Origin: Cloacibacterium caeni
Lineage (GTDB): Bacteria > Bacteroidota > Bacteroidia > Flavobacteriales > Weeksellaceae
Length of the DNA: 64,000 bases
Direction of reading: 5' to 3'
NCBI RefSeq assembly: GCF_907163125.1
Contig: NZ_OU015319.1
Span: 1,116,001-1,180,000, forward strand
The notes under the pieces were generated by a model. The model ran no database searches and had not been told where the DNA came from. It was given only the letters and a program-made list of their open reading frames with translations. Shown in pieces: positions 49,254 to 58,257 of this stretch. Each line of letters opens with the position of its first letter. Positions within the stretch are counted from its first letter, which is position 1. The position numbers and the translations under genes were made by a program.

Positions 49254-50330
49254 TTATTTTACTTTCACCAATTCTACATCGAAGATTAACCAAGCATTTG
49301 GTGGAATTACACCTCCTGCTCCTCTTGTTCCGTAACCTAATTCAGATGGAATCAATAAAGTAGCCGCTTCTCCTGCTTTTAGAAGTTGGATTCCTTCATC
49401 CCAACCTTTGATTACTTGACCAACACCGATTGGAATCTCAATTGGTTCACCTCTTTTGAAAGAATTGTCAAATTCTTGTCCGTTTGTTAATTTACCAGCG
49501 TAGTGTACAGAAACCATGTCTCCAGCTTTTGGAGCTTTACCTTCTGGATTAGATTTTGTGATTTTATATAGTAAACCAGAAGCTGTGGTAGTCATTCCAG
49601 CTTTTAAATCTTCTAATTTTTTAGCAGCTTCTGCTTCTTGTTTAGCGATGTAAACTTTGTTGTTTTCTTGGATTTTTGCCCTCCCTTCGTTGAAGATTTT
49701 AGCAGCATCATATTTTTCGTAAGCATCACCCTTAGTGAAAACAGTCACTTTTACAATTTTAATTTCTTCTTTTGGTCTGTCTTGAGCACCAGTTTCAGAA
49801 TTAGCAATCGCATCAATTACATCTTCTCCTTTAATTACTTTACCAAAAATAGTATGTCTTCCGTCTAACCAAGGCGTAGGAACTTCTGTGATAAAAAACT
49901 GAGAACCATTAGTATTAGGTCCAGAATTTGCCATAGAAAGGTAACCTTTTCCTTCGTGTTTTAGGTTGTTTTTCTCATCATCAAACTTATAACCAGGATC
50001 TCCCATTCCTGTTCCTTGAGGATCACCTCCTTGAATCATAAAGTTTTTAATCACTCTGTGAAAAACAATTCCGTCATAATAAGGAACTCCTTTTGCTTTT
50101 GCTTTATTTTCAATAGTTCCTTGTGCAAGGCCTACAAAATTAGCTACTGTAACAGGCGCATCTTGATCAAAAAATTGGATAATCAATTCACCTTTAGAAG
50201 TTTCCATTTTAGCGTAAACACCGTCTTGAAGACCGTTGTAAAAATCTTTGTCTATATTCATTTTTTTATAAATTGGAGTACAATTAATTAAGGTAATAAT
50301 TGCAATAGTTAATAAAAATATTTTTTTCAT
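49254..50330 (-). CDS. Lipoprotein peptidyl-prolyl isomerase, cyclophilin-FKBP fusion
   Basis: The 358-residue protein joins two unrelated proline isomerases. After a lipoprotein signal (IITLINC, Cys17) comes a cyclophilin domain (~40-205: GVPYYDGIVFHRVIKNFMIQ, GGDPQGTGMGDPGY, SMANSGPNTNGSQFFI, WLDGRHTIFGKVIKG). A charged linker (~210-250) follows, then an FKBP domain (~250-358: DMVSVHYAGKLTNGQEFDNS, VIKGWDEGIQLLKAGEAATL, YGTRGAGGVIPPNAWLIFDV). Such dual immunophilins (CFBP) are known in flavobacteria. It would assist folding of envelope proteins. It is encoded 9 bp after gldI, which encodes another FKBP-type lipoprotein. Confidence 0.95.
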   Translation of the reverse strand: MKKIFLLTIAIITLINCTPIYKKMNIDKDFYNGLQDGVYAKMETSKGELIIQFFDQDAPVTVANFVGLAQGTIENKAKAKGVPYYDGIVFHRVIKNFMIQGGDPQGTGMGDPGYKFDDEKNNLKHEGKGYLSMANSGPNTNGSQFFITEVPTPWLDGRHTIFGKVIKGEDVIDAIANSETGAQDRPKEEIKIVKVTVFTKGDAYEKYDAAKIFNEGRAKIQENNKVYIAKQEAEAAKKLEDLKAGMTTTASGLLYKITKSNPEGKAPKAGDMVSVHYAGKLTNGQEFDNSFKRGEPIEIPIGVGQVIKGWDEGIQLLKAGEAATLLIPSELGYGTRGAGGVIPPNAWLIFDVELVKVK

Positions 50331-50339
50331 TTTATGGAT

Positions 50340-50849
50340 TTACAAAATTTTAACTTTAATGATTAAAGGCATGTCATTTGGAATTTTTTCATCATCTCCG
50401 TACGTTCCAAAAGCAAGAACTGAAGGTACCAAAAGTGTAGCTTGTTCTCCTTTTTTCATATAACGTACTGCATCTTCTACCGCTTTTAATTCTTCGAATT
50501 TTCCTAATGGAGCATCTATATTTTGGTTAGGCTTTTCGTATAGTTTTTCTTGGTTGAAATCATATAAATCATATTCATACGAAACCAATTCACCATCTTT
50601 TTTCTTAGTTCTAGATTCAGAATTACTAATATCCGTCCAATAATTTAGTCCTGTAGAATAGAATTTTTTGTCTTGCTGGTTTATCCAATCCTGAATTTGT
50701 TTTCTTTCTAATAAATTGAGACTTTTAGCTCTATTTTTAGACACATTTAAGTCTTCTTGTGATAAAACGCCGCCAACTGGAGGATGAGCTGGTGAATTTT
50801 TAACACAAGATAAAAGTGATAATAATGAAATGAAAACTACCTTTTTCAT
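50340..50849 (-). CDS. gldI: Gliding-motility-associated peptidyl-prolyl isomerase GldI
   Basis: The 169-residue lipoprotein (signal ending LLSLLSC, Cys15) has a C-terminal FKBP-type domain: GELVSYEYDLYDFNQEKLYE, APLGKFEELKAVEDAVRYMK, KGEQATLLVPSVLAFGTYGD and DMPLIIKVKIL. The N-terminal SQEDLNVSKNRAKSLNLLER is typical of GldI, which is needed for gliding and type IX secretion proteins in Flavobacterium. Strains without gliding often keep it. It is followed 9 bp later by the CFBP gene. Confidence 0.88.
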   Translation of the reverse strand: MKKVVFISLLSLLSCVKNSPAHPPVGGVLSQEDLNVSKNRAKSLNLLERKQIQDWINQQDKKFYSTGLNYWTDISNSESRTKKKDGELVSYEYDLYDFNQEKLYEKPNQNIDAPLGKFEELKAVEDAVRYMKKGEQATLLVPSVLAFGTYGDDEKIPNDMPLIIKVKIL

Positions 50850-50892
50850 ATTGACTGCGAAAATACTAATTACTCAATAAATAACAACGAAA

Positions 50893-50918
50893 AAACCGAG
50901 AAAAGATTTCCTCGGTTT
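50893..50918 (-). terminator. Terminator of ilvE
   Basis: AAACCGAG (50893-50900) and CTCGGTTT (50911-50918); on the minus strand the stem is followed by six T; 22 bp after the ilvE stop. Confidence 0.85.
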
Positions 50919-50939
50919 AAAATATTTAAAGTCTTATTT

Positions 50940-52013
50940 CTAAGCAGTTTCTAAAATATGCTTTTCTACTTTCACTCTCCACCCAAAAGGATCTTCAGCT
51001 TTATTGGTTTGAATATCCACCAATGCTTTTTTAAGAGTTAACGCGAAACTTGCTTCTTCTGAAAGTTCTGGTAAAGTTAATTTTTGGTCTTTATAACCAA
51101 GAGCTTTAAAAACGCTAGTTACTACGGCAGTTCCTACTCCCCAAACTTCAATTAACTCACCTTTTGAATGTGCTTCTAGAACTTTAGCAACTTCTACTGG
51201 CTCTACTTTTACGTCAATACCTTTGTGTTTTGCTAATTGAAGGAAACTATCTCTAGTAACTCCATCTAGAATTTTTTCAGAAGTTGGAGGTGTGTAAATA
51301 GTATCGTTTATTCTTACAAAAACGTTCATAGTACCACTTTCTTCAAAATATTTATGAGTAGCATCATCTGTCCAGATGATTTGCTCATAACCTTCTTCTG
51401 CAGCTAATTTTGTTGGATAAAATGAAGCAGCGTAATTTCCTGCAGCTTTAGCAGAACCTACTCCACCACTTGCCGCTCTAGAATAAAAATCTGAAATTTT
51501 TACAGAAACTGGCTCTGTGTAATAACTTTGCACTGGAGTTGCAACAATCGCAAACATATATTTATTAGCAATTCTTGCTTTTAAAGCTTCTTCCGTTGCA
51601 AAAATTAGAGGTCTAATGTATAGTGATTTTCCTTCTCCATAAGGAATCCAATTTCTATCCATATCTACTAATGCTTTTAAACCACCGATAAACATTTCTT
51701 CAGTGATTTCTGGCATTGCAAGACGCTTTGCTGACTTATTAATTCTTTCGAAATTTTTCTCAGGACGGAAAAGATACACTTCTCCATCTTTATCTTTATA
51801 AGCCTTCATTCCTTCAAAACAAGCTTGCCCATAATTTACGCCCATCATCGCTGGTGTAAAAGGTAGCGGACCATATGGCATAAGCCTGACTTCACCCCAT
51901 TTTCCATTTTCGTACTCACATACAATCATATGATCTATAAATGCTGTACCAAATCCAATGTTTTCTGGGTCAAATTCCCCAATTCTTGAGTTTGAAGTTT
52001 TTTGAATTATCAT
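50940..52013 (-). CDS. ilvE: Branched-chain amino acid aminotransferase
   Basis: The 357-residue PLP enzyme transfers amino groups between glutamate and leucine, isoleucine or valine. Features: NYGQACFEGMKAYKDKDGEV, LYIRPLIFATEEALKAR, SGGVGSAKAAGNYAASFYPT with the PLP lysine near 193, and ESGTMNVFVRINDTIYTPP with ILDGVTRDSFLQLAKHKGI. The length fits the class II (eukaryote-like, ~350 aa) branch. It is monocistronic with its own terminator and is divergent from mnmD. Confidence 0.95.
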   Translation of the reverse strand: MIIQKTSNSRIGEFDPENIGFGTAFIDHMIVCEYENGKWGEVRLMPYGPLPFTPAMMGVNYGQACFEGMKAYKDKDGEVYLFRPEKNFERINKSAKRLAMPEITEEMFIGGLKALVDMDRNWIPYGEGKSLYIRPLIFATEEALKARIANKYMFAIVATPVQSYYTEPVSVKISDFYSRAASGGVGSAKAAGNYAASFYPTKLAAEEGYEQIIWTDDATHKYFEESGTMNVFVRINDTIYTPPTSEKILDGVTRDSFLQLAKHKGIDVKVEPVEVAKVLEAHSKGELIEVWGVGTAVVTSVFKALGYKDQKLTLPELSEEASFALTLKKALVDIQTNKAEDPFGWRVKVEKHILETA

Positions 52014-52077
52014 TTTAAAAATTTTAATTGAGTTTCTACAAATTTAATATAATTTTTTAAATATCAAAATTTTAATT

Positions 52078-52085
52078 TATTTTTG
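52078..52085 (+). promoter_or_regulatory. Promoter -7 box of mnmD
   Basis: TATTTTTG. The first possible TTG start (52083) overlaps it, which favours the next TTG at 52098. Confidence 0.5.
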
Positions 52086-52097
52086 ACAAAAAATACT

Positions 52098-52781
52098 TTG
52101 AAAAGAGAAATAAAAACCACATTAGACGGAAGCAAAACATTGTATATCAATGATTTAAATGAATGCTATCATTCTCACAATGGAGCCATCCAAGAAGCAG
52201 AACATGTATTTATAAAAAATGGATTAAAAAATGTTTATGATTACGAAATCAACATTTTAGAGATGGGATTTGGCACAGGTCTTAACGCTTTAGTCACAAT
52301 TAATGAATATTTGAAAAATGATAAAAATCATGTTTTTCACTATTTCACATTCGAAAAATATCCTGTAAATAATGAAGAAATCGTAGAATTGAACTATGCA
52401 AAGCATTTTACATTCGAAAATGCGCAAGAAATTTATCAAAAAATCCATGAATTAGAATGGAACAAAACACATGAAATTTTGCCAAATTTCTTCTTTACTA
52501 AATACAATTTGGACTTTTTTAAGATAAAAGAGATAAATTTACCTGCAATTAACCTAGTTTATTATGATTGTTTCGGTGCAAAAGTTCAACCAGATTTATG
52601 GGAAAAACCGCTATTTGAAATCGTAAAGAGCAAAATGAAAGATGGTGGACTACTCACTACTTATTCTTCAAAAGGAAGCGTGAGAAGAATTCTGAAGGAA
52701 CTTAATTTCGAAGTTACTAAATTAGAAGGCCCAAAAGGAAAACGCGAAATGATTAATGCCATTTTGAAAGAATTAAGTTAA
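52098..52781 (+). CDS. mnmD: tRNA 5-methylaminomethyl-2-thiouridine methyltransferase MnmD
   Basis: The ~227-residue SAM-dependent enzyme performs the last methylation of mnm5s2U34 in tRNA. It corresponds to the N-terminal half of MnmC without the oxidase, as in many bacteria. Features: LYINDLNECYHSHNGAIQEA, motif I ILEMGFGTGLNALVTINEY, YYDCFGAKVQPDLWEKPLFE and LLTTYSSKGSVRRILKELNF. The start used is TTG at 52098 (MKREIKTTLDGSK), the conserved family N-terminus. A Nudix gene follows 36 bp downstream. Confidence 0.92.
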   Translation: MKREIKTTLDGSKTLYINDLNECYHSHNGAIQEAEHVFIKNGLKNVYDYEINILEMGFGTGLNALVTINEYLKNDKNHVFHYFTFEKYPVNNEEIVELNYAKHFTFENAQEIYQKIHELEWNKTHEILPNFFFTKYNLDFFKIKEINLPAINLVYYDCFGAKVQPDLWEKPLFEIVKSKMKDGGLLTTYSSKGSVRRILKELNFEVTKLEGPKGKREMINAILKELS

Positions 52782-52817
52782 AAGTAAAAAGAGCCAATCA
52801 AATTAAAAAAACAAAAC

Positions 52818-53234
52818 ATGATAGATAAAATTAACATAAGAGTTTATGCCATTTGCATCAATGAAAATCAAGAAATAATGGCTCTAGATGAAGGTTATGC
52901 CGGACAAAAATTGATAAAATTACCTGGTGGCGGTTTAGAATTTGGCGAGGGAACCTTAGAATGTCTTCACAGAGAATTCGCAGAAGAACTTAACCTTAAA
53001 ATAAATATAGTGGAGCATTTTTACACTCAAGAAGATTTTTTGATTTCTAGATTTAGAGAAAACGAGCAATTGCTTACTATATATTATAAAGTAGATATTT
53101 TAAACCTAGATGAATTGCAGATTTTAGATGAAAGCATAGAAAAAATAAAATGGATTTCCTTACATGAAGAAAACCCATTAGAATTGCCTATTGATCAAAT
53201 TGTTTTTCAGAAACTGAAAGAAAAATTATTGTAA
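52818..53234 (+). CDS. Nudix hydrolase
   Basis: The 138-residue protein carries a complete Nudix box, GGGLEFGEGTLECLHREFAE followed by EL, with the GX5EX7REUXEE pattern. An N-terminal strand INIRVYAICINENQEIMALD is typical of the fold. It hydrolyses an X-linked nucleoside diphosphate of unknown identity; housekeeping of damaged or signalling nucleotides is likely. It is probably cotranscribed with mnmD. Its 3' end overlaps the convergent S1/P1 nuclease gene by 9 bp. Confidence 0.92.
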   Translation: MIDKINIRVYAICINENQEIMALDEGYAGQKLIKLPGGGLEFGEGTLECLHREFAEELNLKINIVEHFYTQEDFLISRFRENEQLLTIYYKVDILNLDELQILDESIEKIKWISLHEENPLELPIDQIVFQKLKEKLL

Positions 53235-54017
53235 GATTTCGTCTAAAACTTTAGCAAGTCTTAATCCACCTGTTAATAATTGCTCTTCTAACAATCCTGA
53301 AAATTTATAATTATAATCATAACTGTAAACGCCATTTGGTTTGGTCTGCGTGTAGATTCTGTTGGCTTTCGTGTAACTATCAAACAACCAATTTTCAAGA
53401 GTTCCGCTTTGTATTTTTTGGATTTCCTCTTTAGATTTATAATCTAGCACTTTAGCAAACTCTTTATATGAATATCTTTGATAATCTACCAATTTTGTAT
53501 CCCATAAACTGTGTAAATTCGTTTGGTCTTTATTAAAAGTTAACTGGATTAAATTTCCACCTAAATCTTCTGCTCTTCCTACGTGCATTGGTTGGTGTAA
53601 ATCTCCCATTAAATGAACCAAAAACTTAAGTGCTACAATTTTTTCTTCTTTTGTTGAATTTTTGTTGGCGATAATTTTTTTTTGCTTAATAATTTGATTG
53701 TAAAGATTAGGAGTATTAAGTTCTTTTAAAGATTTCTCAAATTCTGTAAAATTCTGGTTGGGTTTCACATTCACATAATGCCAAACTTCTGTTTCTTTAT
53801 AAGTATTAAGCGTATCAGATTTTACAAAATCTGGCCAGTTAGCTATGTAAGCTAGATTTTGTTTTCCTATAATCTTTTTAAGTTTACGCTTAGATTTATT
53901 AGAAATGTGATTTTCTGCAATTTCTGCAATGGTTCTATGCCCAATAATTCCCCATGAGTAAGCTTCTGCTGAATATAAAATGCTTACCGTAAATAATAGT
54001 TTGAATAAAAATTTCAT
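53226..54017 (-). CDS. S1/P1-family zinc nuclease, secreted
   Basis: The start at 54017 gives 263 residues with a signal peptide (MKFLFKLLFTVSILYSAEAY). The mature protein begins near SWGIIGHR, where Trp1 and His are zinc ligands. Other ligands of the three-zinc centre are visible in WPDFVKSD, WHYVNV, LVHLMGDLHQPMHVGRAEDL with GGN, and LHSLWDTKL. The enzyme cleaves single-stranded DNA or RNA outside the cytoplasm, probably for phosphate or nucleotide scavenging. The gene begins 1 bp after the DUF4294 stop, so the two form an operon. Confidence 0.93.
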   Translation of the reverse strand: MKFLFKLLFTVSILYSAEAYSWGIIGHRTIAEIAENHISNKSKRKLKKIIGKQNLAYIANWPDFVKSDTLNTYKETEVWHYVNVKPNQNFTEFEKSLKELNTPNLYNQIIKQKKIIANKNSTKEEKIVALKFLVHLMGDLHQPMHVGRAEDLGGNLIQLTFNKDQTNLHSLWDTKLVDYQRYSYKEFAKVLDYKSKEEIQKIQSGTLENWLFDSYTKANRIYTQTKPNGVYSYDYNYKFSGLLEEQLLTGGLRLAKVLDEILQ

Positions 54018-54018
54018 G

Positions 54019-54729
54019 TTATTTTTTTGTTTTAAAATCTCTGTATCCTTCATAAGGCTGCAAATATCCTAAATTCCAGTTAGAATACAAAAGAGATTCT
54101 ACAAAAGCATCTTGTCTATTAGCATGCGGATCATAAGGTTCTTTAATGTCTACATCTGCAATATTTCCTTTTACATTCCACCAAAAAGCACTCCAATTTC
54201 CACGCAATTCTTTAATGATTTCGTACACTGTTTTTCCAGTAGCTCTGTGCATTAATTTGGCAAAAATTCTACCTTCTGTAGTCGTCAAATCCCTTAATTG
54301 GGTTTCATATTGATTGGCGAGCCCTTCTTGCCTTTTTCTGATGTAAGCTCTTTTTCTATCATCATCTATTTTAGAAAGTTCATCTTGGATATCTCTGTAT
54401 TGCTCTAGAGCGGTAATGAAATAGGGATAAACTCTATTCAATTTTTTATTGAGAAAATAATAGAAATTACGGTCAAGTTGGTTATTAAAATGAGGTCTCT
54501 GCATGAGAAGCAACTCATCCATCACCACTACTTTTTCTCCGTTGATTTCGTAAATTCTAGCTTTTTGCTTTTCGTCGTAATAAAAAATATTCCCAAAATC
54601 ATCTTTTTGAAGTTTTTCTTTTGGAACATCTTTTAGTGCCTTCAATTCTATTTTTATAGTATCTTGTTGAGCCTGAAATGATAAGCTAAACAACAAAAGA
54701 AATATGGTGAAAATGTTCTGAAATTTCAT
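54019..54729 (-). CDS. DUF4294 domain secreted protein
   Basis: The 236-residue protein has a signal peptide (MKFQNIFTIFLLLFSLSFQA) and a charged helical body typical of the Bacteroidetes-specific DUF4294 family: MDELLLMQRPHFNNQLDRNF, YRDIQDELSKIDDDRKRAYI, LMHRATGKTVYEIIKELRGN, and a C-terminal WNVKGNIADVDIKEPYDP. Members are widespread in gliding or T9SS-bearing flavobacteria, but no role has been shown. It is the first gene of an operon with the S1/P1 nuclease, and is divergent from the M42 peptidase. Confidence 0.85.
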   Translation of the reverse strand: MKFQNIFTIFLLLFSLSFQAQQDTIKIELKALKDVPKEKLQKDDFGNIFYYDEKQKARIYEINGEKVVVMDELLLMQRPHFNNQLDRNFYYFLNKKLNRVYPYFITALEQYRDIQDELSKIDDDRKRAYIRKRQEGLANQYETQLRDLTTTEGRIFAKLMHRATGKTVYEIIKELRGNWSAFWWNVKGNIADVDIKEPYDPHANRQDAFVESLLYSNWNLGYLQPYEGYRDFKTKK

Positions 54730-54784
54730 TATTTTTACCTGAATTAAAATTTAATTTTAAGTATCACAAAAATCGTTCCTTTAT

Positions 54785-55861
54785 ATGAAATTTGAAAATA
54801 AATCTTTAAAATTTTTAGAAAAATATTTGAACACTGCTTCGCCAACTGGTTTTGAGCAGAATGGGCAAAAAATTTGGGCAGATTATATTAAGCCTTATGT
54901 AGACGAAATAAGAGTAGACCACTATGGAACTTGCTACGGAATCATCAATCCAGAAGCGGAGTTCAAAGTAGTGATAGAAGCTCATGCCGACGAAATTTCT
55001 TGGTACGTAAATTACATTTCTGATGATGGAATGATTTACGTAATTAGAAACGGAGGTTCAGACCAAATGATTGCTCCTTCTAAAACGGTACACATTCACG
55101 GAGAAAAAGGCATTGTAAAAGGAGTTTTCGGTTGGCCAGCTATTCATACCAGAAGCGCAAATCCTCATGAACCTGTACCAAAAATTGAAAATATTTTCAT
55201 TGATTGCGGTTGTATATCTAAAGAAGAAGTAGAAAATTTAGGAATTTATGTAGGTTGTATGATTACTTATCCAGATGAATTTTTTGAACTCAACAACCGT
55301 TATTTCGTTTGTAGAGCGCTAGACAACAGAATGGGCGGATTTATGATTGCAGAAGTAGCGAGACTTTTAAAAGAAAACAAAAAGAAACTACCTTTTGGTT
55401 TATATATCACCAATTCTGTGCAAGAAGAAGTGGGTTTATATGGAGCAACAATGATTGCACAAACTATAAAACCAAATATCGCTATCGTTACAGACGTTAC
55501 TCATGACACCACTACTCCACACATCGAGAAGAAAAAAGAAGGTCACATGAAATGTGGAGACGGACCTGTAATTGCTTATGCTCCTTCTGTTCATCACATC
55601 ATCAGAGATTTAATCACAGATACCGCTAAGAAAAAGAAAATTCCTTTCCAGAGAAATGCTTTAAGCAGAGCAACAGGAACGGATACAGATTCTTTCGCAT
55701 TTTCTAACGGAGGTGTTCCTTCTGCACTGATTTCTCTACCATTAAGATACATGCACACTACGGTAGAAATGGTTGCCAAAGAAGATGTAGCCAATGTTAT
55801 TCAACTCATTTATGAAACTTTGCTTCAAATAAAACCAAACATGAGTTTAAAATATTTTTAA
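54785..55861 (+). CDS. M42-family metallopeptidase (glutamyl aminopeptidase/endoglucanase M type)
   Basis: The 358-residue protein matches family M42: LEKYLNTASPTGFEQNGQKI at the start, VIEAHADEISWYVNYISDDG (first metal His-x-Asp), RALDNRMGGFMIAEVARLLK (bridging Asp), YITNSVQEEVGLYGATMIAQ (catalytic EE), TDVTHDTTTPHIEKKKEG and YMHTTVEMVAKEDVANVIQL (distal His). These are dodecameric aminopeptidases of the cytoplasm that trim peptides. It is monocistronic with a terminator at 55882-55912. Confidence 0.95.
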   Translation: MKFENKSLKFLEKYLNTASPTGFEQNGQKIWADYIKPYVDEIRVDHYGTCYGIINPEAEFKVVIEAHADEISWYVNYISDDGMIYVIRNGGSDQMIAPSKTVHIHGEKGIVKGVFGWPAIHTRSANPHEPVPKIENIFIDCGCISKEEVENLGIYVGCMITYPDEFFELNNRYFVCRALDNRMGGFMIAEVARLLKENKKKLPFGLYITNSVQEEVGLYGATMIAQTIKPNIAIVTDVTHDTTTPHIEKKKEGHMKCGDGPVIAYAPSVHHIIRDLITDTAKKKKIPFQRNALSRATGTDTDSFAFSNGGVPSALISLPLRYMHTTVEMVAKEDVANVIQLIYETLLQIKPNMSLKYF

Positions 55862-55881
55862 CCAAAATTTATGATAACATC

Positions 55882-55912
55882 ACGCTTTCAAGGGATTAGA
55901 ACTTGGAAGCGT
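55882..55912 (+). terminator. Terminator of the M42 peptidase gene
   Basis: ACGCTTTCAAG (55882-55892) and CTTGGAAGCGT (55902-55912) pair with one mismatch; TTTTTATTTT follows. Confidence 0.8.
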
Positions 55913-55964
55913 TTTTTATTTTAGATTTCAAAAAATTTGTATTTTAGAGCAAACGAAAAATCTA

Positions 55965-56666
55965 ATGATTAATAAAACAGTAAAAAACGTAACAGAAGCT
56001 TGTGCTGATATTCAAGACGGCGCTACTATTATGCTCGGTGGTTTCGGTTTATGCGGTATTCCAGAAAATTCTATCGCCGAACTCGTAAAAAAGGGAGTTA
56101 AAAACCTTACTTGTATTTCTAATAATGCAGGTGTAGATGATTTCGGATTGGGTTTATTGCTGCAAAAAAAGCAAATCAAGAAAATGATTTCTTCTTACGT
56201 GGGCGAAAACGCTGAATTTGAGCGTCAATTGCTTTCTGGAGAATTAGAAGTTGAACTGATTCCTCAAGGAACTTTGGCAACTCGCTGTATGGCTGCAGGT
56301 TACGGTATGCCTGCAATTTTCACTCCAGCTGGTGTAGGAACAGAAGTTGCAGAAGGAAAAGAAGTTAGAAATTTTAATGGAAAAGATTATTTGTTAGAAT
56401 ATGCTTTTGATGCAGATTTCGCTATTGTAAAAGCTTGGAAAGGCGATACTGCAGGAAATCTCATTTATCGTTCTACCGCTAGAAATTTTAATCCAATGAT
56501 GGCGATGGCTGGTAAAATTACTATTGCCGAAGTAGAAGAATTGGTAGAAGCTGGAGAACTAGATCCAGACCAAATTCACACTCCAGGAATTTATGTTCAT
56601 AGAATTTTCCAAGGCGAAAATTATGAAAAGCGTATTGAACAGAGAACTGTTCGTTCTAAAATTTAA
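55965..56666 (+). CDS. scoA: 3-oxoacid CoA-transferase subunit A
   Basis: The 233-residue subunit matches ScoA/Ato[81 protein letters not shown] and [20 protein letters not shown]. With subunit B it transfers CoA from succinyl-CoA to acetoacetate or similar acids in ketone-body or amino acid breakdown. Subunit B follows 12 bp downstream. Confidence 0.95.
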   Translation: MINKTVKNVTEACADIQDGATIMLGGFGLCGIPENSIAELVKKGVKNLTCISNNAGVDDFGLGLLLQKKQIKKMISSYVGENAEFERQLLSGELEVELIPQGTLATRCMAAGYGMPAIFTPAGVGTEVAEGKEVRNFNGKDYLLEYAFDADFAIVKAWKGDTAGNLIYRSTARNFNPMMAMAGKITIAEVEELVEAGELDPDQIHTPGIYVHRIFQGENYEKRIEQRTVRSKI

Positions 56667-56678
56667 AAATTTGAAATT

Positions 56679-57335
56679 ATGGGACTTACAAAAGAACAAA
56701 TTGCAATGAGAATTGCAAGAGAAATAAAAAACAACACGTATGTAAATTTAGGAATTGGTATTCCTACATTGGTAGCGAATTACATTCCAGAAGGTTTTAA
56801 TGTAGTGTTACAATCTGAAAACGGAATTCTGGGAATGGGACCATTTCCTTTCGAAGGCGATGAAGATGCAGATCTAATTAATGCAGGAAAACAAACCGTT
56901 ACCTTATTAAAAGGTGCATCTATTTTTGATGGCACAACAAGTTTTGGAATGATTAGAGCTCAAAAAGTAGACTTAACGATTCTTGGCGCAATGGAAGTTT
57001 CTGAAAATGGAGACATTGCCAATTGGAAAATTCCTGGAAAAATGGTGAAAGGAATGGGCGGCGCAATGGATTTAGTTGCTTCGGCGAAGAATATCATCGT
57101 AGCCATGCAACAAGTCAATAAACATGGCGAAAGCAAACTTTTACCAAAATGTACTTTGCCTTTAACTGGAGTGAAATGTATTAAAAAAATTGTAACAGAA
57201 TTAGGCGTTTACGAAGTTAAAGATGGCGCATTTCATTGCTTAGAAAGAGCTCCTGGAGTTTCTATAGACGATATTAAAAAAGCAACTGCTGGAAAATTAA
57301 TCATTGATGATAATGTACCTGAAATGGTTTTCTAA
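56679..57335 (+). CDS. scoB: 3-oxoacid CoA-transferase subunit B
   Basis: The 218-residue subunit matches ScoB/AtoA: NLGIGIPTLVANYIPEGFNV, the catalytic glutamate in LQSENGILGMGPFP, KGASIFDGTTSFGMIRAQKV, DLTILGAMEVSENGDIANWK and GKMVKGMGGAMDLVASAKNI. The glutamate forms the CoA thioester intermediate. The two subunits form one operon ended by the terminator at 57351-57374. Confidence 0.96.
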   Translation: MGLTKEQIAMRIAREIKNNTYVNLGIGIPTLVANYIPEGFNVVLQSENGILGMGPFPFEGDEDADLINAGKQTVTLLKGASIFDGTTSFGMIRAQKVDLTILGAMEVSENGDIANWKIPGKMVKGMGGAMDLVASAKNIIVAMQQVNKHGESKLLPKCTLPLTGVKCIKKIVTELGVYEVKDGAFHCLERAPGVSIDDIKKATAGKLIIDDNVPEMVF

Positions 57336-57350
57336 AATAATCAAAAACTA

Positions 57351-57374
57351 AAGGAACTTCTATTGAAGTTCCTT
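57351..57374. terminator. Bidirectional terminator between scoB and the small GNAT gene
   Basis: AAGGAACTTC (57351-57360) and GAAGTTCCTT (57365-57374) with a 4-nt loop and T-run; the opposite gene ends at 57377, so it also serves that strand. Confidence 0.85.
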
Positions 57375-57376
57375 TT

Positions 57377-57640
57377 TTATTCTAAAATATCTGAGTAATC
57401 ATCCTTTTTCAGGACATGCGAAGCAAGCGAACAAAGAGGTTTCACTTTTAGGTTTTTATGCCTTGCATATTCTACAGCAGTTTTTACCAATTCTGTGGCA
57501 ATTCCCTTACCAGAATGTTTTTTATCTACTTCAGTATGAGTAATTTTCATCACTCCATTTACAATATTAAACTCGATATGCCCGATTTTATGCCCTTCTT
57601 CAGAGACTTCGAATCCTTTGACCAATTTACTAAATTCCAT
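57377..57640 (-). CDS. Small GNAT-like acetyltransferase (YjdJ/PF14542 type)
   Basis: The 87-residue protein is the minimal GNAT fold: GHKIGHIEFNIVNGVMKITH, HTEVDKKHSGKGIATELVKT (acetyl-CoA loop) and VEYARHKNLKVKPLCSLASH. PF14542 proteins of 85-100 residues are common and of unknown substrate. It is the last gene of a minus-strand cluster with crp and ytxJ. Confidence 0.85.
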   Translation of the reverse strand: MEFSKLVKGFEVSEEGHKIGHIEFNIVNGVMKITHTEVDKKHSGKGIATELVKTAVEYARHKNLKVKPLCSLASHVLKKDDYSDILE

Positions 57641-57667
57641 TTGTGTTTTTTTGATAAGTATAGAAAA

Positions 57668-58246
57668 TTATTTTTTCCGTACCAATTCTTTTCTCACACG
57701 ACTCAAACTTTCTGGGGTAATCCCTAAGTAAGACGCCACCATCCATTGTGGAACTCTTTCGAAAATATTAGGATAAGTTTTCAAAAAATCTACATATCTT
57801 TCTTCTGCTGTCGCACCCAATAATTGCGTAATTCTTTTTTGTAGACTGCTTACATGTTTGTGCAATAGAACATTCTGTTTTGCAATAACTGAAGGTTGAT
57901 TTTCAGCTAAAAAATCAAAATATTCTGGCGAAAGCACCAAAACTTCTGAAGGTTCTACCGCATCTATGTAATAATCTGAAGGTTGATTAAGATAAAGACT
58001 ACTTCGGTCTACTAAAATCCAGTTTTCGGGAGCAAAATGCAAGATGTGCTCTTTTCCGTTTTTATCAATACTGTACATTCTTAGTAAGCCTTTATTCACA
58101 AAAAATGTATCATTACATACTTCGCCGGGTTGTAAGAAAAACTCGCCTTTTTGTACATTTTTTACTTTGATTTTCTCACTACAAAACTGTACGATTTCTA
58201 TAGGAGCATCAAGTAATCTAGAAATTTGAAATTGAAAATTTTCCAA
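57668..58246 (-). CDS. Crp/Fnr-family transcriptional regulator
   Basis: The 192-residue protein has an N-terminal cyclic-nucleotide-binding fold (~15-120: VQKGEFFLQPGEVCNDTFFV, NKGLLRMYSIDKNGKEHILH, SEVLVLSPEYFDFLAENQPS). A C-terminal HTH follows (MVASYLGITPESLSRVRKEL). The residues that bind cAMP in true Crp are not evident, as in most Bacteroidetes Crp-like proteins. The ytxJ gene lies 11 bp upstream, so the four genes (DUF1569, ytxJ, crp, GNAT) may be transcribed together. Targets unknown. Confidence 0.9.
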   Translation of the reverse strand: MENFQFQISRLLDAPIEIVQFCSEKIKVKNVQKGEFFLQPGEVCNDTFFVNKGLLRMYSIDKNGKEHILHFAPENWILVDRSSLYLNQPSDYYIDAVEPSEVLVLSPEYFDFLAENQPSVIAKQNVLLHKHVSSLQKRITQLLGATAEERYVDFLKTYPNIFERVPQWMVASYLGITPESLSRVRKELVRKK

Positions 58247-58257
58247 TTGTTTTGTTT

